Source: Gallionellaceae bacterium
Lineage (GTDB): Bacteria; Pseudomonadota; Gammaproteobacteria; Burkholderiales; Thiobacillaceae
Assembly: GCA_028714875.1 (NCBI GenBank)
Contig: JAQTLN010000002.1
Coordinates: 186,001 to 250,000, forward strand
Length of the DNA stretch: 64,000 nt
Reading direction: 5' to 3'
A program made the translations under genes and the position numbers. This document shows positions 29,868 to 39,771 of this stretch, piece by piece. Every line of letters starts with the position of its first letter. The stretch's first letter is position 1. The notes beneath the pieces are model-generated. The model worked only from the letters and a program-made list of their open reading frames with translations, was not told the DNA's origin and did no database searches.

Positions 29868-30935
29868 ATGATTCTTGTCACAGGCGGCGCCGGCTTTATC
29901 GGCGCGAACTTCGTCCTGGACTGGCTGGCGGAGCACAACGAGCCGGTCCTCAACCTCGACAAACTCACCTATGCCGGCAACCTGGAGAACCTCGCCAGCC
30001 TGCAAGGTGATTCCCGGCATATTTTCGTCCAGGGCGACATCGGTGACCGCGCCCTGATCGGCAAACTGCTCGCCGAACACCAGCCACGCGCCATCATCAA
30101 CTTCGCCGCCGAGAGCCACGTCGACCGCTCCATCCACGGACCGGAAGATTTCATCCAGACCAACATCGTCGGTACCTTCCACTTGCTGGAAGAAGTGCGC
30201 GGCTACTGGAACAGCCTGGGCGACACCGAGAAAGCCGCCTTCCGCTTCCTTCACGTCTCCACCGACGAAGTCTATGGCTCACTGGGCCGCGACGACCCCG
30301 CCTTCACCGAAGAAACCCCGTTCGCCCCCAACAGCCCCTACTCGGCGAGCAAGGCCTCCTCCGACCACTTGGTGCGCGCCTACCACCACACCTACGGCCT
30401 GCCGGTGCTCACCACCAACTGCTCCAACAACTACGGCCCCTACCAGTTCCCCGAGAAACTCATCCCCCTGATGATCCTCAACGCCACCAATGCCAAGCCG
30501 CTGCCCATCTACGGTGACGGCATGAACGTGCGCGACTGGCTCTACGTCTCCGACCACTGTTCCGCCATCCGCGCCGTCCTGGCCAAAGGCCGGGTCGGCG
30601 AGACCTACAACATCGGCGGCTGGAACGAAATGCCCAACCTCGACATCGTCCACCGGGTGTGTGGCCTGCTGGACGAGATGCAACCCAGCCCCGACGGCCC
30701 CGCCACCCGCCTCATCACCTACGTCAAAGACCGCCCCGGCCACGACCGCCGCTACGCCATCGACGCCAGCAAGATCCATCGCGAGTTGGGCTGGAAACCG
30801 GCGGAAACCTTCGAGACCGGCATCCGCAAGACGGTGAAGTGGTACCTCGACAACATGGGCTGGGTAAACAACGTCGCCAGCGGCGAATACCGCAAGTGGC
30901 TCGACACCAACTACACGGCAAGGAGTGGCTCATGA
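29868..30935 (+). CDS. rfbB: dTDP-glucose 4,6-dehydratase
   Basis: RfbB (RmlB) makes dTDP-4-keto-6-deoxyglucose, the second step of dTDP-rhamnose synthesis. The 355-residue protein has [49 protein letters not shown] and [17 protein letters not shown] (YxxxK). It also has [19 protein letters not shown]. The catalytic Asp-Glu pair is present in TDEVYG. The stop overlaps the rfbA start. Confidence 0.97.
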   Translation: MILVTGGAGFIGANFVLDWLAEHNEPVLNLDKLTYAGNLENLASLQGDSRHIFVQGDIGDRALIGKLLAEHQPRAIINFAAESHVDRSIHGPEDFIQTNIVGTFHLLEEVRGYWNSLGDTEKAAFRFLHVSTDEVYGSLGRDDPAFTEETPFAPNSPYSASKASSDHLVRAYHHTYGLPVLTTNCSNNYGPYQFPEKLIPLMILNATNAKPLPIYGDGMNVRDWLYVSDHCSAIRAVLAKGRVGETYNIGGWNEMPNLDIVHRVCGLLDEMQPSPDGPATRLITYVKDRPGHDRRYAIDASKIHRELGWKPAETFETGIRKTVKWYLDNMGWVNNVASGEYRKWLDTNYTARSGS

Positions 30936-31813
30936 ACCGCAAAGGCATCATCCTCGCCGGCGGCAGCGGCACCCGGCTGTATCCCGCCACCCTCGCGGTG
31001 TCCAAGCAGCTCCTGCCGATTTACGACAAACCGATGATCTACTACCCGCTGACCACGCTCATGCTGGCCGGGATACGCGACATCCTCATCATCTCCACCC
31101 CGCAGGACACCCCGCGCTTCGAACAACTCCTGGGCGACGGCAGCCAATGGGGCCTCAACCTGCAATACGCCGTGCAACCCAGCCCCGACGGCCTCGCGCA
31201 AGCCTTCATCATCGGCGCCGATTTCGTCGGAGACGGCCCCAGCGCCCTGGTGCTCGGCGACAACATCTTCTACGGCCACGAAATGGCCCAAGACCTCCAG
31301 GCCGCCAGCGCCCAGGCCAGCGGCGCCACCGTCTTCGCCTACCGGGTCAACGATCCCGAGCGCTACGGCGTGGTCGACTTCGACGCCGGCGGACGCGCCA
31401 TCAGCCTGGAAGAAAAACCCGTGGCGCCGAAATCCAACTACGCCGTCACCGGACTCTATTTCTACGACAACCGCGTGATCGACATCGCCCGCACCATGAA
31501 GCCCTCGCCGCGCGGCGAACTGGAAATCACCGACGTCAACAAGCAATACCTCGCCTGGAACGAACTCAGCGTTTCCATCCTGGGGCGCGGCCACGCCTGG
31601 CTCGACACCGGCACCCACGAATCGTTGCTGGAAGCCAGCCTGTTCATCGAAACCATCGAAAAGCGGCAAGGCCTCAAGATCGCCTGCCCGGAAGAAATCG
31701 CCTATCGTCAGGGCTACATCAACGCGGAACAGGTGGAAAAACTCGCCGCCCCGTTGAAAAAGAACGCCTACGGCCAATACCTCCTGGCCATGCTCAACGA
31801 GCGGGTTTTCTGA
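30932..31813 (+). CDS. rfbA: glucose-1-phosphate thymidylyltransferase
   Basis: RfbA (RmlA) couples dTTP and glucose-1-phosphate in the first step of dTDP-rhamnose synthesis. The 293-residue protein begins [18 protein letters not shown] and has [29 protein letters not shown], the [20 protein letters not shown] segment and [18 protein letters not shown]. The ATG overlaps the rfbB stop. Confidence 0.97.
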   Translation: MNRKGIILAGGSGTRLYPATLAVSKQLLPIYDKPMIYYPLTTLMLAGIRDILIISTPQDTPRFEQLLGDGSQWGLNLQYAVQPSPDGLAQAFIIGADFVGDGPSALVLGDNIFYGHEMAQDLQAASAQASGATVFAYRVNDPERYGVVDFDAGGRAISLEEKPVAPKSNYAVTGLYFYDNRVIDIARTMKPSPRGELEITDVNKQYLAWNELSVSILGRGHAWLDTGTHESLLEASLFIETIEKRQGLKIACPEEIAYRQGYINAEQVEKLAAPLKKNAYGQYLLAMLNERVF

Positions 31814-32355
31814 TGAAAGTCATAGAAACCCAACTCCCCGAAGTCCTGCTAATCGAACCGAAGGTATTCGGCGACGCGCGCGGCTTCTTCATGGAAAGCT
31901 GGAACCGCAAGACCTTCCAGGGCCTGGGGCTGGACCTGGATTTCGTGCAGGACAACCACTCCCGCTCTGGCAAGGGCGTGTTGCGCGGCCTGCATTACCA
32001 ACTTCAGCGGCCGCAAGGCAAATTGGTACGCGTGACCAGCGGCGCGGTCTACGACATCGCCGTCGATCTGCGCAAATCCTCGCCCAATTTCGGCAAGTGG
32101 ACCGGGCATGAACTCTCGGCTGAGAACAAGCACATGCTGTGGGTGCCGCCGGGTTTTGCGCATGGCTTTCTGGTGCTCTCGGAAAGTGCCGACTTCCTCT
32201 ACAAAACCACCGAGTACTACGCCCCCGAGCACGAACGCTGCATCCTGTGGAACGACCCGGCGATCGGCGTTGATTGGCCGATCGGGGGTGAGCCGGCGCT
32301 GTCCGCCAAGGACAAGGTCGGCAGCTTGCTGAAGGATGCCGAGGTGTACCCATGA
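31813..32355 (+). CDS. rfbC: dTDP-4-dehydrorhamnose 3,5-epimerase
   Basis: RfbC (RmlC) is a cupin epimerase, third in the dTDP-rhamnose pathway. The 180-residue protein has VFGDARGFFMESWN, FVQDNHSRSGKGVLRGLHYQ (catalytic His), KLVRVTSGAVYDIAVDLR and WVPPGFAHGFLVLS. Its start shares a base with the rfbA stop (TGATG). Confidence 0.97.
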   Translation: MKVIETQLPEVLLIEPKVFGDARGFFMESWNRKTFQGLGLDLDFVQDNHSRSGKGVLRGLHYQLQRPQGKLVRVTSGAVYDIAVDLRKSSPNFGKWTGHELSAENKHMLWVPPGFAHGFLVLSESADFLYKTTEYYAPEHERCILWNDPAIGVDWPIGGEPALSAKDKVGSLLKDAEVYP

Positions 32356-33224
32356 AAATTCTGCTCACGGGGGGTAACGGCCAGGTCGGTTGGGAACTGC
32401 GCCGCACCCTGGCCTGCCTGGGCGAAGTGGTGGCGGTCGACTCGAAGGAAATGGACCTGACCGATGCCGACGCCATTCGCCGCGTGGTAGGTGAAGTCAA
32501 TCCGCGCATCATCGTCAACCCGGCCGCCCATACGGCGGTCGACAAGGCGGAAAGCGAGCGCGATCTGGCCTGGGCCGTCAATGCCGTGGCGCCCGGCATA
32601 CTCGCGGAAGAGGCGGAAAAACTGGGTGCCCTGCTGGTGCATTACTCCACCGATTATGTGTTCGACGGTAGTGGTGATATTCCCTGGCGGGAAGACGACG
32701 CGAGCGGCCCGCTCAACGTCTACGGCGCCAGCAAACTGGCCGGTGAACAGGCCATCCAGGCCGCCTGCCGACGTCATCTGATCTTCCGCACCTCCTGGGT
32801 CTATGGCGCCCGTGGCGCCAACTTCCTGCTCACCATGCGCCGGTTGATGCGCGAGCGCCCGGAGCTGAAGATCGTCGCCGACCAGATCGGCGCGCCCACC
32901 TGGAGCCGTATGCTGGCGGAGGCCACGGCACTGATCCTCGCCCAGCATATCTCGCCCGCGCGCGGCGCCGACCGGCCCGAGCCCTGGGGCGTGTATCACA
33001 TGACCAATGCCGGCGAGACCTCCTGGCATGGCTTCGCCGAGGCGATCCAGGCGTTGGATGGCACGGAATCGAAAGCCCGTCTCCTGTCGATCCCGAGCAG
33101 CGATTACCCCACCCCGGCGATGCGCCCGCTCAATTCGCGCCTGAACAACGACAAGCTGGCGCGCGTGTTCGGCGTGCGCTTGCCTGAGTGGCGGCAGGCA
33201 TTGAGCCTGTGCATGCAATCGTAG
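32352..33224 (+). CDS. rfbD: dTDP-4-dehydrorhamnose reductase
   Basis: RfbD (RmlD) reduces the keto-sugar to dTDP-L-rhamnose. The 290-residue protein has ILLTGGNGQVGWELRRTL, NPAAHTAVDKAES, VHYSTDYVFDG, the catalytic NVYGASKLAGEQAI and RTSWVYGARGANF. It overlaps rfbC by four bases. Its TAG stop is part of a REP-like repeat copy. Confidence 0.97.
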   Translation: MKILLTGGNGQVGWELRRTLACLGEVVAVDSKEMDLTDADAIRRVVGEVNPRIIVNPAAHTAVDKAESERDLAWAVNAVAPGILAEEAEKLGALLVHYSTDYVFDGSGDIPWREDDASGPLNVYGASKLAGEQAIQAACRRHLIFRTSWVYGARGANFLLTMRRLMRERPELKIVADQIGAPTWSRMLAEATALILAQHISPARGADRPEPWGVYHMTNAGETSWHGFAEAIQALDGTESKARLLSIPSSDYPTPAMRPLNSRLNNDKLARVFGVRLPEWRQALSLCMQS

Positions 33225-33317
33225 GATATGGTGAGCGCGGCGAACCGCATCGACCGCGGCCGGTGATGCGGTTCGTTCCTCTGATGAAGCCCCTACCCTT
33301 CGGTAACCACATCCTAC
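33221..33317. repeat. pair of inverted REP-like repeats after rfbD
   Basis: GTAGGATATGGTGAGC-GCGGCGAACCGCATC (33221-33251) is followed after about 12 bases by the inverted form TGATGCGGTTCG ... AACCACATCCTAC (33264-33317). It is a BIME-like doublet of the family flanking the RAYT relic at 2864. The first copy provides the rfbD stop codon. Confidence 0.75.
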
Positions 33318-33324
33318 TTCGCTG

Positions 33325-34578
33325 ATGGATACCACCTTGGTCGCCCTGGTGGGGCTGGCGCTGGGGCTGATGTCAGGCCTGATCCTGCTGTTCTGGCGGC
33401 GTGGGCGCTGGCAGACGCGCATTGCCGAACTGGAAATCCGCCTGCAACAGGAGCGCGACAGCGCCGGTGAGAAAGCCCTACTGCTGCGCAATGCCGAGCG
33501 CGAGCTGGCCGATGCGTTCAAATCCCTCTCCGCCGACGCGCTCAAGAGCAACAACCAGGCGTTCCTCGATCTCGCCCGACAGAACCTCGCCGGCTTCCAG
33601 GAACAGGCCAGGGGTGATCTGGCGGCGCGCCAGCAGGCGGTGGAAACCCTGGTCAAGCCACTCGCCGAAACCCTGGACAAGCTCAATGCCCAGCAGCGGG
33701 AAATGGAACAACTGCGCAGTGGCGCCTACGCCGGCCTCACCGAGCAGGTGAAAGGCCTGCTGGCCGCCCAGCACGACCTGAAAAGCGAGACGCATCGCCT
33801 GGTGACCGCTCTGCGCCGTCCCGAGGTGCGCGGGCGTTGGGGCGAGGTGCAGTTGCGCCGGGTGGTGGAAATGGCCGGCATGCTGGACCACTGCGATTTC
33901 TTCGAACAGGAATCGACCGCCGACGGCCGCCGCCCCGATATGGTGGTGCGCCTGCCTGGCGGCAAGAGCGTGGTGCTGGACTCGAAAGCGCCGGTCGCGG
34001 CCTATCTGGAGGCGACGGAAGAAGAAAATGTGGATGTGCGTCAGCGTGCTCTCGTCCGCTACGCTCAGCATGTACGCACCCATGTTCAGCAACTGGCGGC
34101 CAAGGCTTATTGGGAGCAGTTCGCGCCGGCGCCGGAGTTCGTGGTGCTGTTCCTGCCCGGCGAGGCCTTCTTCGGCGCGGCCCTGCGGGAAGACCCGGAT
34201 CTGATCGAATACGCCAGCGCGCAGAAGGTCATCCTGGCCACGCCCACCACCTTGCTGGCCTTGTTGAAGGCGGTCTATTACGGCTGGCGCCAGGAAGCTT
34301 TAGCCGACAACGCGCGCCAGGTCAGCCAGCTCGGCGCCCAGTTGTACGAACGCCTGAGTAAACTGGGCGAACACTGGAACAGTGTCGGCAAGAATCTGGG
34401 CCAGGCGGTGAAGGCCTACAACGACGCTACCGGGTCGCTGGAAACGCGGGTGCTGGTGACCGCGCGCAAGTTCGAGGAGTTGCAGGTGGCGCCGGAAGGC
34501 AAGACATTGCTGGCGGCGGTGCAGGTGGAGCAGATCACACGCACCCCGCAAGCGCCCGAATTGACGCCGGACGCCTGA
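33325..34578 (+). CDS. rmuC: DNA recombination protein RmuC
   Basis: RmuC limits inversions at short inverted repeats. The 417-residue protein has one N-terminal membrane helix ([20 protein letters not shown]) and a long coiled coil (about 30-170). The PD-(D/E)XK-like RmuC domain has [43 protein letters not shown] and the [19 protein letters not shown] segment. It is noteworthy in a genome rich in inverted repeats, although rmuC is widespread. Confidence 0.93.
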   Translation: MDTTLVALVGLALGLMSGLILLFWRRGRWQTRIAELEIRLQQERDSAGEKALLLRNAERELADAFKSLSADALKSNNQAFLDLARQNLAGFQEQARGDLAARQQAVETLVKPLAETLDKLNAQQREMEQLRSGAYAGLTEQVKGLLAAQHDLKSETHRLVTALRRPEVRGRWGEVQLRRVVEMAGMLDHCDFFEQESTADGRRPDMVVRLPGGKSVVLDSKAPVAAYLEATEEENVDVRQRALVRYAQHVRTHVQQLAAKAYWEQFAPAPEFVVLFLPGEAFFGAALREDPDLIEYASAQKVILATPTTLLALLKAVYYGWRQEALADNARQVSQLGAQLYERLSKLGEHWNSVGKNLGQAVKAYNDATGSLETRVLVTARKFEELQVAPEGKTLLAAVQVEQITRTPQAPELTPDA

Positions 34579-34581
34579 ACC

Positions 34582-35448
34582 TTGGGCTCCACCTGGATGC
34601 TCCTGGCCGGGGCTTCGTTCGCGCTCATGGGTGTGCTGGTGAAGTTGGGCGTGCAATGGTTTTCCAGCCATGAACTGGTGTTCTACCGTTCCCTGGTCGC
34701 GCTGCTCCTGTTGTTGGCGGGAATGACGCTGCGCCATGGCCTCACCGGCGGACGCCACTTCCTCGGCGGCCACACCATCCTGCATCTGCGCCGTGGCCTG
34801 GTCGGCTTTCTCGCTCTGGCCACCTTCTTTTACGCCGTGGCGCATCTGCCGCTTTCGGTGGCCATCACCCTCAATTACTCGTCGCCGCTGTTTCTGGCGC
34901 TGCTCATGCCCTGGCAACTCAACGAGCGACCCAGTCGTGCGCAGTACGCCACGGTGGCTGTCGGCTTTCTCGGCGTGGCGCTGCTGTTGCGGCCCTGGGA
35001 CAGCGCGCCGCAAGACCTGGTGGCCGGCCTGGTCGGCCTGTTTTCCGGGGTGATGGCGGCGTTTGCCTACATCCATGTGCGTCGCCTCGGGCGCCTGGGC
35101 GAGCCGGAATGGCGCACGGTGTTCTGGTTCGCCGCTGTCTGCGCGCTGGGTGCCGGCCTCTCGGCCAGCCTGGATGGTGGCTGGCATGTTCCGGCGGCGG
35201 GCGAGCATGTCGGGCTGCTGTTGGGTGTCGGCCTGTTTGCCACGCTGGGTCAGCTCGCCATGACCCGCGCCTACCGCAAGGGCGATACCGTGGTAGTGGC
35301 CGCGTTCGCCTACAGCACGGTCGTATTCGGCGGTATTCTGGACACCCTGATTTTCAACATGGCCATGCCGATAAGCGCCTGGATCGGCATGCTGATCACC
35401 GTGCTGACCGGTATTCAGGCGGCGCGACTAACGAGGAGTGGCAAATGA
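34582..35448 (+). CDS. EamA/DMT family transporter
   Basis: The 288-residue protein has about ten hydrophobic helices in two repeats: MLLAGASFALMGVLVKLG at the start of the first and VAGLVGLFSGVMAAFAYIHVR at the start of the second. The TRAYRKGDTVVVAAFAYSTVVFG stretch near the end is typical of the drug/metabolite transporter superfamily. The substrate is unknown. The start is TTG at 34582 or ATG at 34597. Its stop overlaps the next gene's ATG (ATGA). Confidence 0.85.
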   Translation: MGSTWMLLAGASFALMGVLVKLGVQWFSSHELVFYRSLVALLLLLAGMTLRHGLTGGRHFLGGHTILHLRRGLVGFLALATFFYAVAHLPLSVAITLNYSSPLFLALLMPWQLNERPSRAQYATVAVGFLGVALLLRPWDSAPQDLVAGLVGLFSGVMAAFAYIHVRRLGRLGEPEWRTVFWFAAVCALGAGLSASLDGGWHVPAAGEHVGLLLGVGLFATLGQLAMTRAYRKGDTVVVAAFAYSTVVFGGILDTLIFNMAMPISAWIGMLITVLTGIQAARLTRSGK

Positions 35449-35798
35449 TCGCAATCAGCAGCGAAAAGAATCTGGTATCCGTGTCCGTCATCGGCGAATT
35501 CACCCTGGCGGATTACAAAGACTTCGAACAACACGTGCTCCACGGACTGGAGTTCGAAGGCGGCGTCAACGTGCTGCTCGACCTGCGCGACATGGTGCGT
35601 TACACCCTGGATGTGGCCTGGGAAGAGATCAAATTTTCCCGCGAACACCGTTACGATTTCCGCAAGATCGCCGTGGTGACCTCCGATGAATGGATGGTCT
35701 GGCTGGCCTGGCTGAACCGTTTGTTCGTGGACGCTGAAGTGCAGGTATTCGACGAGCCCGGCATCGCGCTGGAGTGGCTCGTCGGCAACATCGAGTAA
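35445..35798 (+). CDS. STAS/SpoIIAA-like small protein
   Basis: The 117-residue soluble protein (MIAISSEKNLVSVSVIGEFTLADY, VNVLLDLRDMVRYTLDVAWEEI, FRKIAVVTSDEWMVWLAW) fits the SpoIIAA-like/STAS family of alternating alpha-beta proteins, which may bind lipids or act as regulatory partners. It is translationally coupled to the EamA transporter. The role is unknown. Confidence 0.75.
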   Translation: MIAISSEKNLVSVSVIGEFTLADYKDFEQHVLHGLEFEGGVNVLLDLRDMVRYTLDVAWEEIKFSREHRYDFRKIAVVTSDEWMVWLAWLNRLFVDAEVQVFDEPGIALEWLVGNIE

Positions 35799-35807
35799 GT
35801 GGGCGCG

Positions 35808-36245
35808 TCAGCTGCTTCCTGACGCTTCGCCTTCCTCGATGATCTCGAAGTCGTGTGTCATGACGGCGGTTTTGCCCAGGATGATGCTGGCGGAACAGTA
35901 CTTCTCAGCCGACAGTTTGATGGCGCGGTCCACCAGTTCCGGTTTGACGCCGCGTCCGCTCAGCGTGAAGTGCATGTGGATCCTCGTGAACACCTTGGGA
36001 TGGTCGTCGGCCCGCTCCGCGCTCACTTCCACTTCGCAAGCGGTCACGTCCTGGCGGCTTTTCTTCAGGATCATCACCACATCCACCGAAGTGCAGCCGC
36101 CGGCCCCCATCAGCAGCATTTCCATCGGCCGCGGCCCCATGTTGCGGCCGCCGATCTCCGGCGAGCCATCCATGATCATGGCGTGGCCGCTTTCCGATTC
36201 GGCCATGAAGCAGACGTTTTCTACCCATTTGACGCGAGATTTCAT
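35808..36245 (-). CDS. OsmC family protein
   Basis: The 145-residue protein has the OsmC fold signatures: NMGPRPMEMLLMGAGGCTSVDVVMIL with the first redox cysteine, and AEKYCSASIILGKTA with the second. The family includes peroxide-reducing thiol enzymes; this one is nearer the YhfA-like branch, whose substrate is not settled. It follows ydcF on the minus strand by 14 bases. Confidence 0.9.
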   Translation of the reverse strand: MKSRVKWVENVCFMAESESGHAMIMDGSPEIGGRNMGPRPMEMLLMGAGGCTSVDVVMILKKSRQDVTACEVEVSAERADDHPKVFTRIHMHFTLSGRGVKPELVDRAIKLSAEKYCSASIILGKTAVMTHDFEIIEEGEASGSS

Positions 36246-36259
36246 TGCGATTCTCCTGC

Positions 36260-37006
36260 TTAAGATCGAATGCTGTACCAGACCAGGCCAATGCCTTCAT
36301 GCATGGCCAGATAGCTGTCATAAAGGCCCTTGGCGCTGGGCACGAAGTCCATGAGTCGCGGGCCACGGCTCAGGGAATAGCCGGTCCCGGCCGCGACCAC
36401 CTGTAAACCTTCCCGCTCGAATTCCGGCAGCGCGCGCGGCAGGTGCCAAGCGTTGCTGACCAGATAAATGCGCCGGACGCCCGCCATTTTCAGCAGCTTG
36501 GCGGAATACATCGCGTTTTCCCGTGTGTTGTTGGAACGATCTTCCACCCAGCGCACCTTCACGCCGAATTCCCGTTCCAGCGTCTCGCGCATCAACTGTC
36601 CCTCGGGACGGCCGCCATCGGGGCTGCCGCCGGTCACAAGCAACGGTTTCCCCAGCTTGCGCGCCAACCAGGCGCCATAGCGCACCCGCTCCAGGGTGAA
36701 GTGGCCGACCGTGTCACCACCATATTCCACCGCGTCGTAGTTGGTGCCGCCGCCGAGAATTACGATGGCGTCGGCTTCCGTGCCGTCCAGGATTCGCGGG
36801 GGTGGTTTCAATGCGTCGAGCAGATGCCCCGCCACGAAAGGCGTCGCCAGCAGCCACAGCGCGACCAGGCTAAAGCCGATCAAGCCCTTGCCCCATGCCC
36901 TCCGCCGCTTCAGTAGCAGCAGTCCGAAACCGCCGAGAATGAGCAGATTGAGCGGCGGCAACAGGAACGCCGCGATTAAATTGGTAACGAGCCAGGTGGT
37001 CAACAT
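36260..37006 (-). CDS. YdcF family (DUF218) membrane protein
   Basis: The 248-residue protein has two N-terminal membrane helices (about 1-60) and a DUF218 domain with [55 protein letters not shown] and [19 protein letters not shown]. Relatives such as ElyC affect envelope polysaccharide precursors. The biochemical activity is not established. It diverges from rplM. Confidence 0.88.
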   Translation of the reverse strand: MLTTWLVTNLIAAFLLPPLNLLILGGFGLLLLKRRRAWGKGLIGFSLVALWLLATPFVAGHLLDALKPPPRILDGTEADAIVILGGGTNYDAVEYGGDTVGHFTLERVRYGAWLARKLGKPLLVTGGSPDGGRPEGQLMRETLEREFGVKVRWVEDRSNNTRENAMYSAKLLKMAGVRRIYLVSNAWHLPRALPEFEREGLQVVAAGTGYSLSRGPRLMDFVPSAKGLYDSYLAMHEGIGLVWYSIRS

Positions 37007-37050
37007 GGGCCGCGATTATCCGGATACCTCCGCCCTCGGCAAATACCGGT

Positions 37051-37080
37051 TTGACAGGAAAACAGAAAACCCAATAGAAT
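37051..37080 (+). promoter_or_regulatory. sigma-70 promoter of rplM-rpsI
   Basis: A perfect -35 TTGACA (37051-37056) and -10 TAGAAT (37075-37080) with an 18-base spacer, 38 bases before the rplM start. Confidence 0.8.
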
Positions 37081-37118
37081 CCGCCGCTTTCCGAAGTCCC
37101 CCATTCTGGTACATAGAC

Positions 37119-37547
37119 ATGAAAACCTTCTCCGCTAAGCCCCACGAGGTCCAGCACGACTGGTATCTGGTGGACGGCACCGACAAGGTGCTGGGACGTC
37201 TGGCGTCCGAGATCGCCCGCCGTCTGCGCGGCAAGCACAAGGCCATCTTCACCCCGCACGTGGATACCGGCGACTACATCGTCGTGGTCAACGTCGAGAA
37301 ACTGCGCGTGACCGGCAACAAGGCCGAAGGCAAAAAGTATTACAGCCACACCGGCTACCCCGGCGGCATCAACGAGACCACCTTCGGCAAGATGCAGGAC
37401 CGTTTCCCCGGTCGCGCGCTGGAGAAGGCGGTCAAAGGCATGTTGCCCAAGGGTCCCCTGGGCTACGCGATGATCAAGAAACTCAAGGTCTATGCCGGCG
37501 GCGCTCACCCGCACACCGCGCAGCAGCCCCAAACCCTGGAAATCTGA
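37119..37547 (+). CDS. rplM: 50S ribosomal protein uL13
   Basis: The 142-residue protein starts [20 protein letters not shown] and contains [32 protein letters not shown] and [15 protein letters not shown], characteristic of uL13, an early 50S assembly protein. The reading frame is open far upstream through the opposite-strand ydcF, but the promoter and N-terminus fix the start here. rpsI follows by eight bases. Confidence 0.98.
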   Translation: MKTFSAKPHEVQHDWYLVDGTDKVLGRLASEIARRLRGKHKAIFTPHVDTGDYIVVVNVEKLRVTGNKAEGKKYYSHTGYPGGINETTFGKMQDRFPGRALEKAVKGMLPKGPLGYAMIKKLKVYAGGAHPHTAQQPQTLEI

Positions 37548-37555
37548 GGTCCTGA

Positions 37556-37948
37556 ATGATCGGTAACTACTACTACGGCACCGGCCGCCGCAAGAGCTCA
37601 GTCGCTCGCGTGTTCATGAAAGCGGGTTCCGGCAACATCGTCGTCAACGGCAAGGCCGTCGACCTCTATTTCGCCCGTGAAACCGGCCGCATGATCGTGC
37701 GTCAGCCGCTGGTGCTGACCGAGCGTACAGCCACCTTCGACATCATGGTGAACGTCAACGGCGGCGGCGAAACCGGCCAAGCCGGCGCGGTTCGCCACGG
37801 CATTACCCGCGCCCTGATCGAATACGACGCGGAGCTGAAAAGCCCGCTGAAGAAAGCCGGTCTGGTGACTCGTGATGCCCGCGAAGTGGAACGCAAGAAA
37901 GTCGGCTTCCACAAGGCGCGCCGTCGCAAGCAGTTCTCCAAGCGTTAA
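37556..37948 (+). CDS. rpsI: 30S ribosomal protein uS9
   Basis: The 130-residue protein has [21 protein letters not shown] and the C-terminal [16 protein letters not shown] tail whose final residues reach the P-site tRNA. It forms the conserved rplM-rpsI operon and ends in a terminator. Confidence 0.98.
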   Translation: MIGNYYYGTGRRKSSVARVFMKAGSGNIVVNGKAVDLYFARETGRMIVRQPLVLTERTATFDIMVNVNGGGETGQAGAVRHGITRALIEYDAELKSPLKKAGLVTRDAREVERKKVGFHKARRRKQFSKR

Positions 37949-37970
37949 TTTGCGCTGGATATTCGAGAAG

Positions 37971-37991
37971 GCCGCCCGAGGGCGGCTTTTT
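37971..37991 (+). terminator. rho-independent terminator after rpsI
   Basis: GCCGCC/GGCGGC stem with a four-base loop and five T, 22 bases after the rpsI stop. Confidence 0.88.
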
Positions 37992-38041
37992 CGTTTCTGT
38001 TTTTTCGTTTGTGCTTTTGCGTTCCTCCAAGGAGTTTCAGC

Positions 38042-39082
38042 ATGATCAAGGCAGGCATCGTCGGCGGCACCGGCTACACCGGAGTCGAACTTCTCAGGCT
38101 TCTCGCCCAGCATCCCGATGTGGAGTTGACCGCCATTACTTCACGCAAGGAAGCAGGTATGCCGGTGGCGGACATGTTTCCCTCCTTGCGCGGCCGGGTC
38201 GCGCTGGCCTTCACCACGCCGGAAGAGGCGCCGCTGAAGTCCTGTGACGTGGTGTTCTTCGCCACGCCCAACGGCATCGCCATGCAGCAGACCCGTGAGC
38301 TGCTTGACGCCGGGGTCAAGGTCATCGACCTCGCGGCCGACTTCCGCATCACCGACATCGACGAGTGGTCGAAGTGGTATGGCATGGAACACGCCTGTCC
38401 GGATCTGGTCGCGGAAGCGGTCTACGGCCTACCCGAAATCAACCGCGACAAGATCAAGGGCGCGCGCCTGATCGCCAACCCCGGCTGTTATCCCACCGCC
38501 GTGCAACTCGGCTTCCTGCCTTTGCTGGAAGCGGGCGTGGTCGATACCGCCTGGATGGTGGCCGATTGCAAATCCGGCGTCTCCGGCGCCGGCCGCAAGG
38601 CGGAGATAGGCGCGCTGTACGCGGAGGCTTCCGACACTTTCAAGGCCTATGCCGTGCCGGGGCACCGCCACTGGCCGGAAATCCGTCAGGGCCTCAACCG
38701 CATGGCCGGCTTCGCGGGGGAAATGAGTGTCGGGCTGACCTTCGTGCCGCACCTCACCCCCTTGATCCGCGGCATCCACGCCACCCTGTATTGCAAGCTC
38801 TCCAAGGAGGTGGATTTGCAGGCCCTGTTCGAGGCGCGTTATGCCGACGAGTATTTTGTCGATGTGCTGCCGGCCAAGTCGCATCCGGAAACCCGTTCCG
38901 TGCGCGCTTCCAACCTGTGCCGCATCGCCGTGCATCGGCCCCAGGGTGGCGACACTGTGGTGGTTCTTTCGGTGATCGACAACCTCGTGAAGGGCGCGGC
39001 CGGCCAGGCGGTGCAGAACATGAATCTGATGTTCGACCTGCCGGAAAACAGCGCGCTTACGCAAATTCCGGTAATGCCTTGA
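38042..39082 (+). CDS. argC: N-acetyl-gamma-glutamyl-phosphate reductase
   Basis: ArgC carries out the third step of arginine synthesis. The 346-residue protein has [19 protein letters not shown] (NADP binding), [10 protein letters not shown], the catalytic cysteine motif [26 protein letters not shown] and a C-terminal [17 protein letters not shown]. The ATG at 38042 has AAGGAG nine bases upstream. The order rpsI-argC-erpA is common in betaproteobacteria. Confidence 0.97.
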   Translation: MIKAGIVGGTGYTGVELLRLLAQHPDVELTAITSRKEAGMPVADMFPSLRGRVALAFTTPEEAPLKSCDVVFFATPNGIAMQQTRELLDAGVKVIDLAADFRITDIDEWSKWYGMEHACPDLVAEAVYGLPEINRDKIKGARLIANPGCYPTAVQLGFLPLLEAGVVDTAWMVADCKSGVSGAGRKAEIGALYAEASDTFKAYAVPGHRHWPEIRQGLNRMAGFAGEMSVGLTFVPHLTPLIRGIHATLYCKLSKEVDLQALFEARYADEYFVDVLPAKSHPETRSVRASNLCRIAVHRPQGGDTVVVLSVIDNLVKGAAGQAVQNMNLMFDLPENSALTQIPVMP

Positions 39083-39179
39083 TTTTTGTGGACGTATCCC
39101 CACTTAGCCCGTGGTTGACGGGCGCCGCCCCGGCGCCAATAATGCCCCGCACTTAGACCTGACATAGGAGTATCGCGAT

Positions 39180-39527
39180 ATGAATGCCGCGACCGAAATG
39201 AGTCCCTTCAATTTCACCGACAGCGCCGCCAACAAGGTGAAGGCCCTGATCGAGGAAGAAGGCAATCCCGACCTGAAACTGCGCGTGTTCGTTACCGGCG
39301 GCGGTTGTTCCGGCTTCCAGTACGGCTTCACCTTCGATGAAGTGACCAACGAAGACGACATGATCATGGAAAAGAACGGCGTCACCCTGCTGGTCGATCC
39401 CATGAGCATGCAGTACATGATGGGCGCCGAAGTCGACTATACCGAGGGCCTTGAAGGCGCTCAGTTCGTCATCAAGAACCCGACCGCCACCTCCACCTGC
39501 GGCTGCGGTTCTTCTTTCTCGACCTGA
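39180..39527 (+). CDS. erpA: iron-sulfur cluster insertion protein ErpA
   Basis: ErpA is an A-type carrier that delivers Fe-S clusters to enzymes including those of isoprenoid synthesis. The 115-residue protein has the three conserved cysteines in [13 protein letters not shown] and STCGCGSSF. The start ATG follows AGGAG by nine bases. Confidence 0.96.
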   Translation: MNAATEMSPFNFTDSAANKVKALIEEEGNPDLKLRVFVTGGGCSGFQYGFTFDEVTNEDDMIMEKNGVTLLVDPMSMQYMMGAEVDYTEGLEGAQFVIKNPTATSTCGCGSSFST

Positions 39528-39545
39528 TCCCAACTCGACCCGCAA

Positions 39546-39567
39546 AGGCGGCGCAAGCCGCCTTTTT
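39546..39567 (+). terminator. rho-independent terminator between erpA and yacG
   Basis: AGGCGGC/GCCGCCT stem with a GCAA loop and a T-run. It is only 15 bases before the yacG start codon, so readthrough or a start inside must supply yacG mRNA. Confidence 0.85.
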
Positions 39568-39582
39568 CGTTTGGAGACGCCG

Positions 39583-39771
39583 ATGGCGGAGAAATACAAG
39601 AAGGTGGCCTGCCCCACCTGTAACAAGGCGGTGGAATGGCGTCCGGAAAATACCTGGCGGCCGTTCTGTAGTGAACGCTGCAAGATGATCGACTTGGGCG
39701 AATGGGCGGATGAGAAATTCAAGTTGCCCGTCGAGGAAACCGATGCGCTCGATGAGTACCTGGGCGAATAG
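39583..39771 (+). CDS. yacG: DNA gyrase inhibitor YacG
   Basis: YacG is a small zinc protein that binds GyrB and blocks DNA binding by gyrase. The 62-residue protein has the zinc ligands [10 protein letters not shown] and [23 protein letters not shown] precedes the start by six bases. Its 3' end overlaps the following ligase gene by about 29 bases in another frame. Confidence 0.95.
   Translation: MAEKYKKVACPTCNKAVEWRPENTWRPFCSERCKMIDLGEWADEKFKLPVEETDALDEYLGE

Noticed and set aside
36741-37118. Long N-terminal extension of rplM
   Set aside because: It overlaps ydcF on the other strand and lies upstream of the TTGACA/TAGAAT promoter. uL13 starts at 37119.
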